Assembly: GCA_021784755.1 (NCBI GenBank)
Contig: JAJYHM010000035.1
Location: 1-57,965, forward strand
Length of the DNA stretch: 57,965 bases
Reading direction: 5' to 3'
DNA from: Pseudomonadota bacterium
Lineage (GTDB): Bacteria > Pseudomonadota > Gammaproteobacteria > Acidiferrobacterales > Acidiferrobacteraceae
The notes under the pieces are model-generated. The model was not told the DNA's origin, did not search any database, and saw only the letters and a program-made list of their open reading frames with translations. Each line of letters starts with the position of its first letter. The stretch's first letter is position 1. Position numbers and translations under genes: made by a program. Of the stretch, positions 47,760-56,423 are shown one piece after another.

Positions 47760-50700
47760 TTAGTCCCGCGGTCGCGGTAGGCCTCGGTAGAGACGTTCGA
47801 TCTCGGTGCCGGGCTTGCGCGCGAAGGCCGCGTCCAGGAGCTTGGCATAGCGTTCATAGATCGCAGCTGCGGCGGCGTATTGCCCGGCGCGACAATGAAA
47901 CGCCATGAGGTCGCGGTAGACCTCTTCGGCAAAGGGTTCGACCTCGATGGCGCGCTGATACCCTTCGAGTGCACGCAAGGGCGCGGAGGTCTGCTCCCAG
48001 GCGAGACTGAGCGCTTTTCGGTGACGTAGGAATTTCGATCGGAGGCGTTCGCGCGCACCGATGATGCACGCGGCTTCCTCGTCCGGCAGGAAGGCGCCGC
48101 AGTAGAGCTGCAGCGCCCGCTCCTGCGCGGCCAGTCCGGCTGTATCCAGGGCGACGGTCCGCGCGCCCTCTTCAAGCGCCCCCTCAAAGGCCCAGGTGTC
48201 CAGCCAGACGATCCCCCGGTCCAGGGAGATGCGCCGCCCCTCGAGACGCAAGGCGCGGCGGTCGCCGAGCAGGCTGCGCAGGCGGTGCAGGGTGGTGGCG
48301 AGCGCGCCATGAGCGACATCGCCTTCCGCGTCTGGCCAGAGGGTCTCGGCGAGCTGGGGCTCGGGGACGCGCTCCCCGCCCAGGGCGATTAGGGTCTTCA
48401 ACAGATCCATGGGCCGTAGGGGCCCTTTACCCGCAGTGGCCAGCGGTTTGTCGGCGATCTCGACCTGAAACCCGCCAAAGGTATGGATGCGCACAGGCCA
48501 CGGCCAATGCGCGCTTGCGTGCGTCGAATCGCGTGGTCGGAGCCCCCGTGTGTGGGTCAAGGTGCGGGCGTAGGCGGGCTCGATGTCGTGGGTCAGCGCG
48601 AAGGCGCAGAGCGAGACCATGATCTCGTGTAGCCACCCATCGAAATTGACGTAGCCGCGCTCAGAACCCAGGCGGAAGGCCGCGGCAAGGATGGTGCGCG
48701 CATGTTCCTCGTTGCCGAGCGCGAGCGCACACTGGGCCAGAACGAGGCCGCTTGCGTAGGTGAGGAGCGCGCTGCGTAGCATCGAGCCCATGCGCGCGAC
48801 GGCGTGCGCATGAGGGAGGGCCTCCTGGGGTTTGCCCGAGGCCGTCGCGAGCAGGCTCGCATGGAGGTGACATAAAGCGCGCGGGAAGGGGCTGCCGGCC
48901 CCGCGGGCGAGGGCCAGCGCCGCCTGACTGTGGCCGCGGGCGCGTGACCAATCGCCGGTGACCATATGGAACCAAGTGGCTTGGTGGTGGTAATGCGAGC
49001 GATGCAGCAGTCCGGCCTTGTCGTGCGCGCCGTCGATCTCGGCCAGAAGGCGTTTGGCGAGGGCGCTATCCGAGGCGCTCAGGGCCGCGTAGAGGCTTTG
49101 GGCTGCGAGACGCTGATCCAGTCCGTGCAGTCCCTCCGCTACGCCCAGTGCCCGTGCAGCCTCGACGGCCTCATAGCATTGCGTGAAACCCCCGGTATGC
49201 CAAAGATACGCGCCCTCCATGACGGCGAACACGAGCCGCTGCGTGGGCGGGGTGGCGGGCGCGTGTGCCTGTCGTCTCAGAGTCTCGATGAGGAGGCCGG
49301 CTTGCGCGAAATCGCCGGTCCAAAGGTAGTACGTGAGGAGCGGGTTGACCATGGCCAGACGTTCGGAGGTCTCGTGCGTCCCGTCGAGGAGTTTGCGCAG
49401 GCGTTGGACCCAGACCGGGAGCATCGGATGTTGCGGCCGCCGGATGACCATCAAGGCCACGATCGCGCTCACGACGCGCCGCTCAGTCGCGTCGTCCGGG
49501 AAGGTCGGGCAGCGCGCGATTAAGGTATCGAACTCTATAAGCCACGCGTCACCTGAGGCCAGATCGTCCCAGGATAGATAGATGGATTCCGCGACACCCA
49601 CCCATGACAGGAATCGCACCCGGGTGCACGCCGATCCCTCGGAGAGCGCATAGGCGCGCGCAAAGAGGGCGCGTGACGCAGCCCATGAGGTCTCGCACGC
49701 CCCTTGCCAATAGGCTAGCCAAGGCGATGTCTCGCGCATGGGGGCCGGCACGGCCGCGATCCAGCGCGTGAGCACCGCGGTGCGCCCTTGTGCGAGCAAA
49801 GCCGGCGCTTGCCGGATACAGAGGTCCTCGAGTGTCGCCCAGTCCTGTGCCTCGATGAGAAGGGTCGCAGCAAGATCGGGGGCCTGCGCCTGGTCGAGGA
49901 GGCGGGCGGCTGCGATCCGGGTTTGCGCGAGACGTTCGGGCCCGAGGCCCTCCGCGGCGCGCGCCCGCAAAAAGGCACCGAACAGGGCGTGGTAGGTATA
50001 GGTTTCGGGGTCGGTCGCAAGTCGCACGGTAAAATAGTTGCGCCGCGCGAGGGTGGCTAGAACGCGACCTGCGTGCTCATGGCCCGACAGAGCGGCGGCC
50101 ATGGAGGGCGTCACGTTGGGCACGAGCGACGTGGTCATGAGGATATCCCGGGTATCGGCGGGCAGGCCCTCGAAGATCTCATTCATAAAATAATCGAAGA
50201 GTAGCCCCCGGCTGCGGTCGGGTGGGGGGAGACCCTGTGCGCCGACTGTGCGGGATTCCTCGAAGATCAGCGCAAGCCCTGCGGCCCATCCCTCGGTGGC
50301 GGCGTGGGCCACGGCTATAGCGGCTTCGTCGAGTGTTGCCTTGCGTGTTCGGGCCAGCGCCAGGGCCTCGTCCGGCAAAAACGCCAGGGCCCCCCCTTCG
50401 ATGACCGTGACGCGGCCATGCACCTGCAGGCGCGCCATGGCCGAAGGCGGCGGGTTGCGACTTATGACGATGATGGCAAGGTCAGGGCTGGCCGCCTCCA
50501 TGGCCGCGCAGAGCAACGCGCAGGTGGGGCCATCGTCCGGGAGTTCCTGGAAGTCGTCGAAGATCCAATGGGAGGGCTGGCGGGTGCGCGTTGAGAGGGT
50601 CTCGAAGTAACGGCGCGCGAAGGCGACGAGGCCCGGCTGACGCTCGCGTGTCAGGACCGGGAGGGGGAGGTGCTCGTGCGGGTAGGCGCGTTGCGCGGCC

Positions 50701-50948
50701 AGGCTCAGATAATGGAAGAACGTGGCGGGGTCCTGATCCTCTCTATCCATTCGATACCACAGCGGCGGCGCGCTATGTGTGCTGATGTAGTCGCTTACGA
50801 GCGTGGTCTTGCCGGCCCCTGGGGGGCCCATGACCCACACGATGCCCTGGCGGCATCCGGCGTCGAGCTGTTCGAGAAGCCGCGGGCGCACCAGCACCGA
50901 GGCAAGGTGTGGTGGGACGGTTTTGATCGAGGTGATCTGTCGACTCAT
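47760..50948 (-). CDS. STAND-type ATPase transcriptional activator with BTAD domain
   Basis: This 1062-residue regulator has an N-terminal AAA/STAND ATPase with Walker A GPPGAGKTTL (residues 41-50), Walker B WIFDDFQEL and ISRNPPPSAMARLQ resembling the MalT family sensor region. A long alpha-helical repeat part (~330-830) follows, then an OmpR/SARP-type winged helix (TFGGFQVEIADKPL, RPMDLLKTLIALGGERV). A bacterial transcriptional activation (BTAD) TPR domain ends the chain (ERALQLYCGAFLPDEE, PFAEEVYRDLMAFH). I chose ATG 50948; ATG 51041 is in frame but its extra 31 residues look unstructured. It converges on the adhesin gene; the target genes are unknown. Confidence 0.88.
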   Translation of the reverse strand: MSRQITSIKTVPPHLASVLVRPRLLEQLDAGCRQGIVWVMGPPGAGKTTLVSDYISTHSAPPLWYRMDREDQDPATFFHYLSLAAQRAYPHEHLPLPVLTRERQPGLVAFARRYFETLSTRTRQPSHWIFDDFQELPDDGPTCALLCAAMEAASPDLAIIVISRNPPPSAMARLQVHGRVTVIEGGALAFLPDEALALARTRKATLDEAAIAVAHAATEGWAAGLALIFEESRTVGAQGLPPPDRSRGLLFDYFMNEIFEGLPADTRDILMTTSLVPNVTPSMAAALSGHEHAGRVLATLARRNYFTVRLATDPETYTYHALFGAFLRARAAEGLGPERLAQTRIAAARLLDQAQAPDLAATLLIEAQDWATLEDLCIRQAPALLAQGRTAVLTRWIAAVPAPMRETSPWLAYWQGACETSWAASRALFARAYALSEGSACTRVRFLSWVGVAESIYLSWDDLASGDAWLIEFDTLIARCPTFPDDATERRVVSAIVALMVIRRPQHPMLPVWVQRLRKLLDGTHETSERLAMVNPLLTYYLWTGDFAQAGLLIETLRRQAHAPATPPTQRLVFAVMEGAYLWHTGGFTQCYEAVEAARALGVAEGLHGLDQRLAAQSLYAALSASDSALAKRLLAEIDGAHDKAGLLHRSHYHHQATWFHMVTGDWSRARGHSQAALALARGAGSPFPRALCHLHASLLATASGKPQEALPHAHAVARMGSMLRSALLTYASGLVLAQCALALGNEEHARTILAAAFRLGSERGYVNFDGWLHEIMVSLCAFALTHDIEPAYARTLTHTRGLRPRDSTHASAHWPWPVRIHTFGGFQVEIADKPLATAGKGPLRPMDLLKTLIALGGERVPEPQLAETLWPDAEGDVAHGALATTLHRLRSLLGDRRALRLEGRRISLDRGIVWLDTWAFEGALEEGARTVALDTAGLAAQERALQLYCGAFLPDEEAACIIGARERLRSKFLRHRKALSLAWEQTSAPLRALEGYQRAIEVEPFAEEVYRDLMAFHCRAGQYAAAAAIYERYAKLLDAAFARKPGTEIERLYRGLPRPRD

Positions 50949-51309
50949 GGGAGCCTGCACGGTCCGGGCGTGGTCATGCGGTCCGCGTGCCGCCAATATC
51001 GTTCTTGTACCATCGCGCCAAGGGAGCGGGTCTGTGGGCACGGGGATGCCCTTTGCGGAACCTTAGGCCCACGGGACCGGTAATGCAAGATGGGGTCTCT
51101 TCCACTGCAATGCTCCATGTACAGTGATATCGGTTGCGGAGATAGTGGCTGGTCGATCTACGCGGTCCCGCCCCGCCGCTTGCCGGCAGGGGGAGGCGGT
51201 GCCCCGGATGTCCGCAAAAAAGACCGGAACCGCCCGGGAAGCCTTTTTGGGGCCGCAGGCCTCTAGCGAGGGTGGAGTTGCCATCGTTGAGACGTTATCC
51301 TAGGCGCTT
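50949..51309. other. Gene-free stretch between the regulator and tRNA-Ser
   Basis: No frame with a ribosome binding site is seen. The stretch must carry the minus-strand promoter of the STAND/BTAD gene and the promoter of the tRNA on the plus strand. I see no convincing hexamer pair for either. A run of GC-rich words with hairpin potential lies at 51165-51245. Confidence 0.35.
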
Positions 51310-51397
51310 GGAGAGGTGGCAGAGCGGTCGAATGCGGCGGTCTTGAAAACCGTTGAAGGGCAACCTTCCGGGGGTTCGAATCCCTCCCTCTCCGCCA
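51310..51397 (+). tRNA. tRNA-Ser (anticodon UGA), CCA encoded
   Basis: The acceptor arm pairs GGAGAGG (51310-51316) with CCTCTCC (51387-51393), followed by G and an encoded CCA (51395-51397). The anticodon stem-loop GGTCTTGAAAACC carries TGA, read as Ser for UCA/UCN codons. A long variable arm (AAGGGCAACCTT) and the T-loop GGTTCGAATCC are as expected for class II tRNA-Ser. At 88 bases it is about the normal size. Its 3' end is a common site for tyrosine integrases, and an integrase remnant follows. Confidence 0.98.
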
Positions 51398-51556
51398 ATC
51401 CTACCTCTTACCCGATCCGATGCCCGTGGATCAAAAAGCGAGCTACTAAGGCAATCAATGAATTAGGTACAAAGGTCATCCGATAGCGTCGGTTGACACC
51501 CGAGCCTTTGCAGGGGTAAATGCAAGGGTAGTTTTGGCGATTTGGGGTAACTATCC

Positions 51557-51797
51557 GTGTCCGCCCTCACAGAACTGGCGATCCGCAACGCCAAGGCGCG
51601 CGAGAAGCCCTACAAGCTCTACGACGAGCGGGGCCTGTACCTCATCGTCCGCCCCAACCGCGCCCACTGGTGGCGATTCCGTTTCACCGTCGGGGGAAGG
51701 GGAAAGCTGCTATCGCTGGGCGTCTATCCAGACGTGTCACTGCGGCGCGCACGCGCGAAGTGCGATGAACCGCGACGTCAGGTCGCTGACGAGATGG
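51557..51797 (+). pseudogene. Tyrosine integrase remnant (DUF4102 N-terminus)
   Basis: From GTG 51557 the frame reads SALTELAIRNAKAREKPYKL, then YDERGLYLIVRPNRAHWWRF and LLSLGVYPDVSLRRARAK. This is the arm-binding N-terminal domain (DUF4102) of P4-type integrases. Homology ends after RRQVADEMD (about 51797) and the catalytic domain is missing. It lies 159 bases after the tRNA-Ser gene in the orientation expected for an element inserted there. What follows to 52040 keeps an open frame but shows no integrase features. Confidence 0.85.
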
Positions 51798-52123
51798 ATC
51801 GGGCCGTCCGACGCCGAGCAGGCGTCGATCTCCTCGCTCGCCTCGCTGCCGATCGGCAAATCGCCCGCGGCCGACGATCCCCCGCGATCCGACCCTGCTT
51901 GAGACAGCTAGCACGTCCCGGCCGCACTCTTGACGGAGCTCGCGATCCTCCGCCACGCAACATCGTCATCTGGCGGGGCATGCCCCGGATGTCGGACATC
52001 GCATTCGGTTTCCAGTTTGGTGCTCAATTTGTGGGTAATTGAAAGGTTCATGAAGCGATTGCCAAGTAACAATCGTTATTGCCCTGATACGCAAACGGGT
52101 GTTACTAATCGGAGGCTAGATCG
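51798..52123. other. Remainder of the integrated element, no gene seen
   Basis: The integrase frame reads on into unrelated sequence and ends at 52042. The rest becomes AT-richer toward 52100, up to the CGGAGG ribosome binding site of the decarboxylase gene. I see no repeat of the tRNA-Ser 3' end in this stretch. Confidence 0.4.
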
Positions 52124-53329
52124 GTGGACGGGGAGTTTTTAAACAATAGACAAGGATTGCTGCGTGCCATCGATCTATTGGAAAGCGTATTTCATGACGG
52201 CAATCCGTTTCAAATGCCGGCTCAATTACCTGAAACAGGGATCGGATCCGATGCTGCACTTGACGCATTGGCGCCTAGCATTCTGGGGAGCGCCGCCCGC
52301 TTGGGCGCGCCGTTGTCGTTTGCCCACATGGACCCCCCCACGCCGTGGATCACTTGGGCAACGACTCTATGGAACGCGTCACTGAACCAAAATCTATTGC
52401 ATCCCGCCACTGCGCCAGTGGCGCGCGGCATAGAAGAACTGGCCGTCGCGTGGCTCGCACCTTTTTTTGGCATGACCGGCGGACACATGACACCGGGGTC
52501 TACGCTTGCGAACCTGACGGCGCTTTGGGCTGCCCGGGAATGTGCCGGCGTCCAGGAGGTAGTCGCATCGGAGTGCTCACACCTGTCGGTTGCAAAGGCC
52601 GCTCATATTCTCGGGCTGCGCTACCGGGCGCTTCCTACGGATCACTGTGGTGCCCTCGTGGCCGATTCGCTTCCGAGTGATCTCAAGCGGGCAGCTGTGG
52701 TTCTCACTGCTGGGACTACAGCTACCGGGGCTATCGATCCACTCGATCTTTCTGGGCGTGCCGCCTGGACCCACGTCGATGCGGCGTGGGCGGGACCGCT
52801 ACGTCTGTGCGCACACGCTGACCGACTGTCCGGGATCGAGCGAGCGAATTCGGTCTCTTCCTCGGCGCACAAGTGGCTATTTCAGCCGAAGGAGTCCGCG
52901 CTGATCTTTTTCCGGGACACAGCGACTGCGCACGCCGCCATCAGTTTTGGTGGCGCGTATCTTGCGGTACCGAACGTCGGCGTGCTTGGGTCGCATGGCG
53001 CGACGGCAGTACCTTTATTGGCAACACTTCTCGCGTGGGGTCGCGCGGGTATTGCTGCTCGAATTGAGCGATGCGTAAGTCTGGCTGATCGCCTAGCGGA
53101 GTTCGTGGACAGCGATTCGCGTCTGCGTCTTCTGGCCCAGCCAAGAACGGGAATCGTAGTCTGGAGACCGCGTGACAGCGGCAAATTCGATCGATTGTCG
53201 AGGAAATTACCTACGGGAGCTACATCGATAACGACTATAGCGGGAGAGCGCTGGTTTCGGATGGTCGCGGCCAACCCGAACGCGGACATTGATTTGCTCA
53301 TCGGTGGCATACAAAAGGCCATCGATTGA
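52124..53329 (+). CDS. PLP-dependent group II amino acid decarboxylase
   Basis: This 401-residue fold-type I enzyme has its PLP lysine at K250 (SSSAHKWLFQPKE). The aspartate that binds the pyridine nitrogen is D219 in THVDAAWAGP, and the stacking His is H153 in SECSHLSVAKA. It belongs to the aromatic/glutamate/aspartate decarboxylase group; the substrate cannot be read from sequence. The start is GTG 52124, with GGAGG 8 bases upstream. It lacks some 60-80 N-terminal residues found in longer family members. Codon use is less GC-biased than in the housekeeping block, which fits cargo of the tRNA-linked element. Confidence 0.88.
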   Translation: MDGEFLNNRQGLLRAIDLLESVFHDGNPFQMPAQLPETGIGSDAALDALAPSILGSAARLGAPLSFAHMDPPTPWITWATTLWNASLNQNLLHPATAPVARGIEELAVAWLAPFFGMTGGHMTPGSTLANLTALWAARECAGVQEVVASECSHLSVAKAAHILGLRYRALPTDHCGALVADSLPSDLKRAAVVLTAGTTATGAIDPLDLSGRAAWTHVDAAWAGPLRLCAHADRLSGIERANSVSSSAHKWLFQPKESALIFFRDTATAHAAISFGGAYLAVPNVGVLGSHGATAVPLLATLLAWGRAGIAARIERCVSLADRLAEFVDSDSRLRLLAQPRTGIVVWRPRDSGKFDRLSRKLPTGATSITTIAGERWFRMVAANPNADIDLLIGGIQKAID

Positions 53330-53605
53330 AGCAGCAGTATTTACAATACTCTTGGAGTGCTCAGTGCAAACAATCGGGTTGCTACTATTCTCGATTAATG
53401 TGGATCCAGGACACTTGTGGCCAAGATCCAGGGCCTGACGCGGCGCGTCTTTCGGGACGCCCGAATTTGGGCGTGCCTTGGGTCTGTGGGCGTCGTGCAT
53501 GGGGCCCGCGACGGTTATGTCGCCGCCGGATAAGGGGGTGTCGCGCCACGGCGATCGACAGTAAGCATGATTCCCTCGGGGTGGTCGCGCCACGCGTTTC
53601 CTCCG
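53330..53605. other. Gene-free stretch, probable right flank of the integrated element
   Basis: Only frames opposite or shadowing the neighbouring genes are present. The base composition moves back from AT-rich (53330-53400) to the GC-rich host average, which suggests that the imported segment ends about here. No copy of the tRNA-Ser 3' end (attR) is visible. Confidence 0.35.
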
Positions 53606-54901
53606 CTAGGTCTGCGGCGAGCGACCGGGTGGCGCAATGAGGGTTTCGAGCGGCGCGAGGGTCTGGATGGGCACGAGCCTGCGCAGACGCCAAGCGATGC
53701 CAAGGCCCGCGACGGCGAGAACCGTGAGCAGGACGGCCGCGCCGTTCCATCCCCAGCGCGCATAGAAAACCCCGCCGCATGTGCTTATGAAGGCCGAGCC
53801 CAGATAATAGAAGAAGAGATAGAGCGATGCGGCCTGGGTCTTCGCCTGCGCGCGTCGCCCCACCCAGCTGCTTGCGATCGAGTGGCCACCGAAGAAGGCG
53901 AAGGTGAGCGTCGTGATGCTGAGCAATAGCAGAGGGACTTGAGTGCCGAAGCTCAGGACAACGCCGAAGAGAAGTAGGGCGAGGGCCGTCCAGAAGACCT
54001 TGCGCCGGCCGATGCGCCCGGCCTTGTGCCCCATCCAGGATGAGCTGAAGATACCGACGAGATAGACGCTGAAGAGAAGCCCGACGGTCGCCTCGTTCAT
54101 GCGGTAGGGGGCGGCCATCAAGCGGTAGCCCAGGTAGTCGTAGTATGTGACGAAGATGCCCATGAGCAGAAAGCCTTCCGCGAACAGCCACCGCAGACCC
54201 ACGTCCTGAAACGGTCCACGAAGGCTCGCGATGGCCGCGCGCAAGGGGACATGGCGTGGCTTGAAGTGTCGCGCGGGCGGTAGGGAATACCAGAAGAGGG
54301 CGGTAGCGACCAAGGCGCCTAAGCCGATCACGGCAAGCGCCGCGCGCCAACCCCAAACGCTCGCCAAGACCCCGGAGAGCAGGCGCCCGGACATCCCGCC
54401 CACGGCGCTGCCGCCGATATAGAGCCCCATGCCGAGGCCCACCGCATCCGTCGCGAGCTCCTCGTTGATGTAGGCCATGGCCACGGCGGGCACACCGCTC
54501 AAGGTGATCCCGAGCAGTGCACGCATGAGAAGTAGTACCACCCAATTGGCGGCAAGGCCGGTCGCGAGCACGAGCAAGGCCGAGAGCAGAAGGGATGCGG
54601 TCATCACGGGTTTGCGGCCGAAGCGATCGGCGAGGGTACCTGCGAAAAGCATGGCGACCGCGAGTACCCCGGTGGTGAGTGAGAGCGATAGCGCACTATC
54701 GGCGGGGCTGACCCGATAGTAGTGCGAAAACGTGGGCATGAGCGGTTGCACGCAATAGAGCGTACTGAACGTCGAGAGCCCGGCCCCGAAGAGCGCGATG
54801 TTCACGCGCCGGAAGGCGGGACTCCCGAGCGCTATGGGCTTCTTCTCATGGGTCGGTGGCGCGCCGTCCAAGGTGTACGCACATCCCGGGCTTTGGTTCA
54901 T
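53606..54901 (-). CDS. MFS transporter, YnfM-like
   Basis: This 431-residue inner-membrane transporter has 12 predicted helices and the MFS loop 2-3 motif GTLADRFGRKPVM. A loop of the same kind recurs in the second half (GHKAGRIGRRKVF). The N-terminal part (STFSTLYCVQPLMPTFSHYY) is the pattern of the YnfM/arabinose-efflux subgroup, which exports sugars, drugs or amino acids. The substrate is unknown. A ~35-residue polar N-terminal extension precedes helix 1, so a later start is possible. It stands alone; the neighbouring genes are unrelated. Confidence 0.85.
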   Translation of the reverse strand: MNQSPGCAYTLDGAPPTHEKKPIALGSPAFRRVNIALFGAGLSTFSTLYCVQPLMPTFSHYYRVSPADSALSLSLTTGVLAVAMLFAGTLADRFGRKPVMTASLLLSALLVLATGLAANWVVLLLMRALLGITLSGVPAVAMAYINEELATDAVGLGMGLYIGGSAVGGMSGRLLSGVLASVWGWRAALAVIGLGALVATALFWYSLPPARHFKPRHVPLRAAIASLRGPFQDVGLRWLFAEGFLLMGIFVTYYDYLGYRLMAAPYRMNEATVGLLFSVYLVGIFSSSWMGHKAGRIGRRKVFWTALALLLFGVVLSFGTQVPLLLLSITTLTFAFFGGHSIASSWVGRRAQAKTQAASLYLFFYYLGSAFISTCGGVFYARWGWNGAAVLLTVLAVAGLGIAWRLRRLVPIQTLAPLETLIAPPGRSPQT

Positions 54902-55137
54902 ACGCGACGTGCCGTCCTCGAGCCCGACTGTTGTTCTTGCGTTGGCGATATTCTAGTCGGTATCCAGGCCTGGGCGCGATAGGGCGGGGATTGTGGGGGG
55001 CCCGCGCTTACACTCTTTGGGTGCAATCGTCGCCCGCGCCATTGCGCGTCTTGCGCCCTTGTCGCGCGCGAAGTCTGCGGGATGCCTGGACCGGGAGGCG
55101 CTGCTTGATGCTCGTGGTTACGGCGAATGGATTGCCT

Positions 55138-56004
55138 TTATTCGACAGACCCTGTCTCGGCTTGCGCGGCAAGCCGCGCCCGGCGCTGTTCTTCTTCGCG
55201 CCGCGCCGCGTCGATTTCACGCAGGACCGCGGCGATATCGGGCGCTGTCGTTTCGGGATGGTAGGTCCCCGTCAAGGGCGTTTCCGGTCCGAGGGCGCGC
55301 GCCTGATAGAGGGCCCACATCTCGCGCCCATAGTCGCTTGTCGCAAGCTTTGGGGCAAAGCGCCCGAAGAAGGTTGCAAGGTGGTCGATGTCGCGCACGA
55401 AGAAGGCCGCGGCGCTATTGTTCGCAACCGCGCTCAGGTGCTGCGGCAGGTCGATGATGACAGGACCCGCGCGATCCAAAAGGACGTTGTATTCGGAGAG
55501 GTCACCGTGAACAATGTCGGCACACAGCATGCGCGCAACGTCGCGCATGAGGGCCGCGTGGATGGTCGCCGCTTCATCCTCGGTGAAAACCAGGTCCGAA
55601 AGCCGCGGCGCGGGATCTCCGGCATCATCGACGATAAGCTCCATGAGCAGTACGCCGTCCACGCAAAGATAGGGTTTGGGTACGCGTACCCCTGCGTCGG
55701 CGAGCGTGAAGAGGGCGCTGACCTCGGCGTTCTGCCAGACTTCCTCCCGTTCGTGACGCCCGAAACGCGACTTGTTGGCCATGGCGCGGTCACGTCGGCT
55801 GTTGCGTACGGCCCGTCCCTCCTGATAGAGCACGGCTTGTCGAAAGCCGCGGCTGCGCGCTTCTTTGTAAACCTTGGCGCAGCGCACGCCCTGGGAGGTC
55901 TCGACGATGAAGAGGTCGGCCTCCTTGCCGCTGCGCAAGGGTTGAATGACGTGGTCGATGAGCCCGTCTTCGAGTAAGGGCACTAAGGCCTTAGGAGTGC
56001 GCAA
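55138..56004 (-). CDS. RIO-like serine protein kinase
   Basis: This 288-residue atypical kinase of the bacterial PA4780-like RIO family has the Gly-loop/Lys region RSGKEADLFIV...CAKVYKE (K44), catalytic loop VHGDLSEYNVLL (D168, N173) and metal-binding D185 in VIIDLPQ. A Lys/Arg-rich insert (VRNSRRDRAMANKSRFGRHE) follows the N-lobe, as in relatives. Such proteins are linked to ribosome-related or stress functions, but the bacterial substrates are unknown. Its C-terminal tail is charged (EIDAARREEEQRRARL). The gap 54902-55137 to the MFS gene holds no gene. Confidence 0.92.
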   Translation of the reverse strand: MRTPKALVPLLEDGLIDHVIQPLRSGKEADLFIVETSQGVRCAKVYKEARSRGFRQAVLYQEGRAVRNSRRDRAMANKSRFGRHEREEVWQNAEVSALFTLADAGVRVPKPYLCVDGVLLMELIVDDAGDPAPRLSDLVFTEDEAATIHAALMRDVARMLCADIVHGDLSEYNVLLDRAGPVIIDLPQHLSAVANNSAAAFFVRDIDHLATFFGRFAPKLATSDYGREMWALYQARALGPETPLTGTYHPETTAPDIAAVLREIDAARREEEQRRARLAAQAETGSVE

Positions 56005-56423
56005 GCGAGCTTACCAGGCGATGGAAGGCCAAGGACAGGAAGGCCTGAGGGTCGTGATAGTGATCATGCGCTTATGCTACACGAGGAGATCGACGGCTGC
56101 GATAGACGTCGGCCATGTCTGCGGCGAACCCAGGACCGGGCCTGTAGCCGCCGCGCGGGGCGGGCGGGGGAGCCATGAACGCCTGGAGGCCTTGCCCCCA
56201 AGTCGTTTCCATGCGGCAATAAATTCTGCCAATGACCCATGTCCTGTGTTCTCGCGATTGCCGGAGAGCCTGGCTCATGGAGTCGACCGGGCGTGCCATT
56301 GCAGCGCCTGGGTCTTATACTAAGAGCCGTCTGCGTGCGTGCTCAAGACGTCCGCGACCGAGCACGCGCCGCGGGCAGCGGTAGCGCGCGTGGAGTCTTC
56401 TCGCAGCCAGGAGGTGCCAAACG
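56005..56423. other. Gene-free stretch between divergent kinase and unknown gene
   Basis: The 419 bases should carry promoters in both directions. TATACT at 56317-56322 is a fair -10 hexamer for the downstream gene, but no -35 at 16-18 bases is clear. A 75-codon minus-strand frame (56072-56299) is basic and Pro-rich, with no ribosome binding site. Confidence 0.35.

Noticed and set aside
56072-56299. 75-codon minus-strand frame between the kinase and the unknown gene
   Set aside because: No ribosome binding site and low-complexity Pro/Arg-rich sequence.
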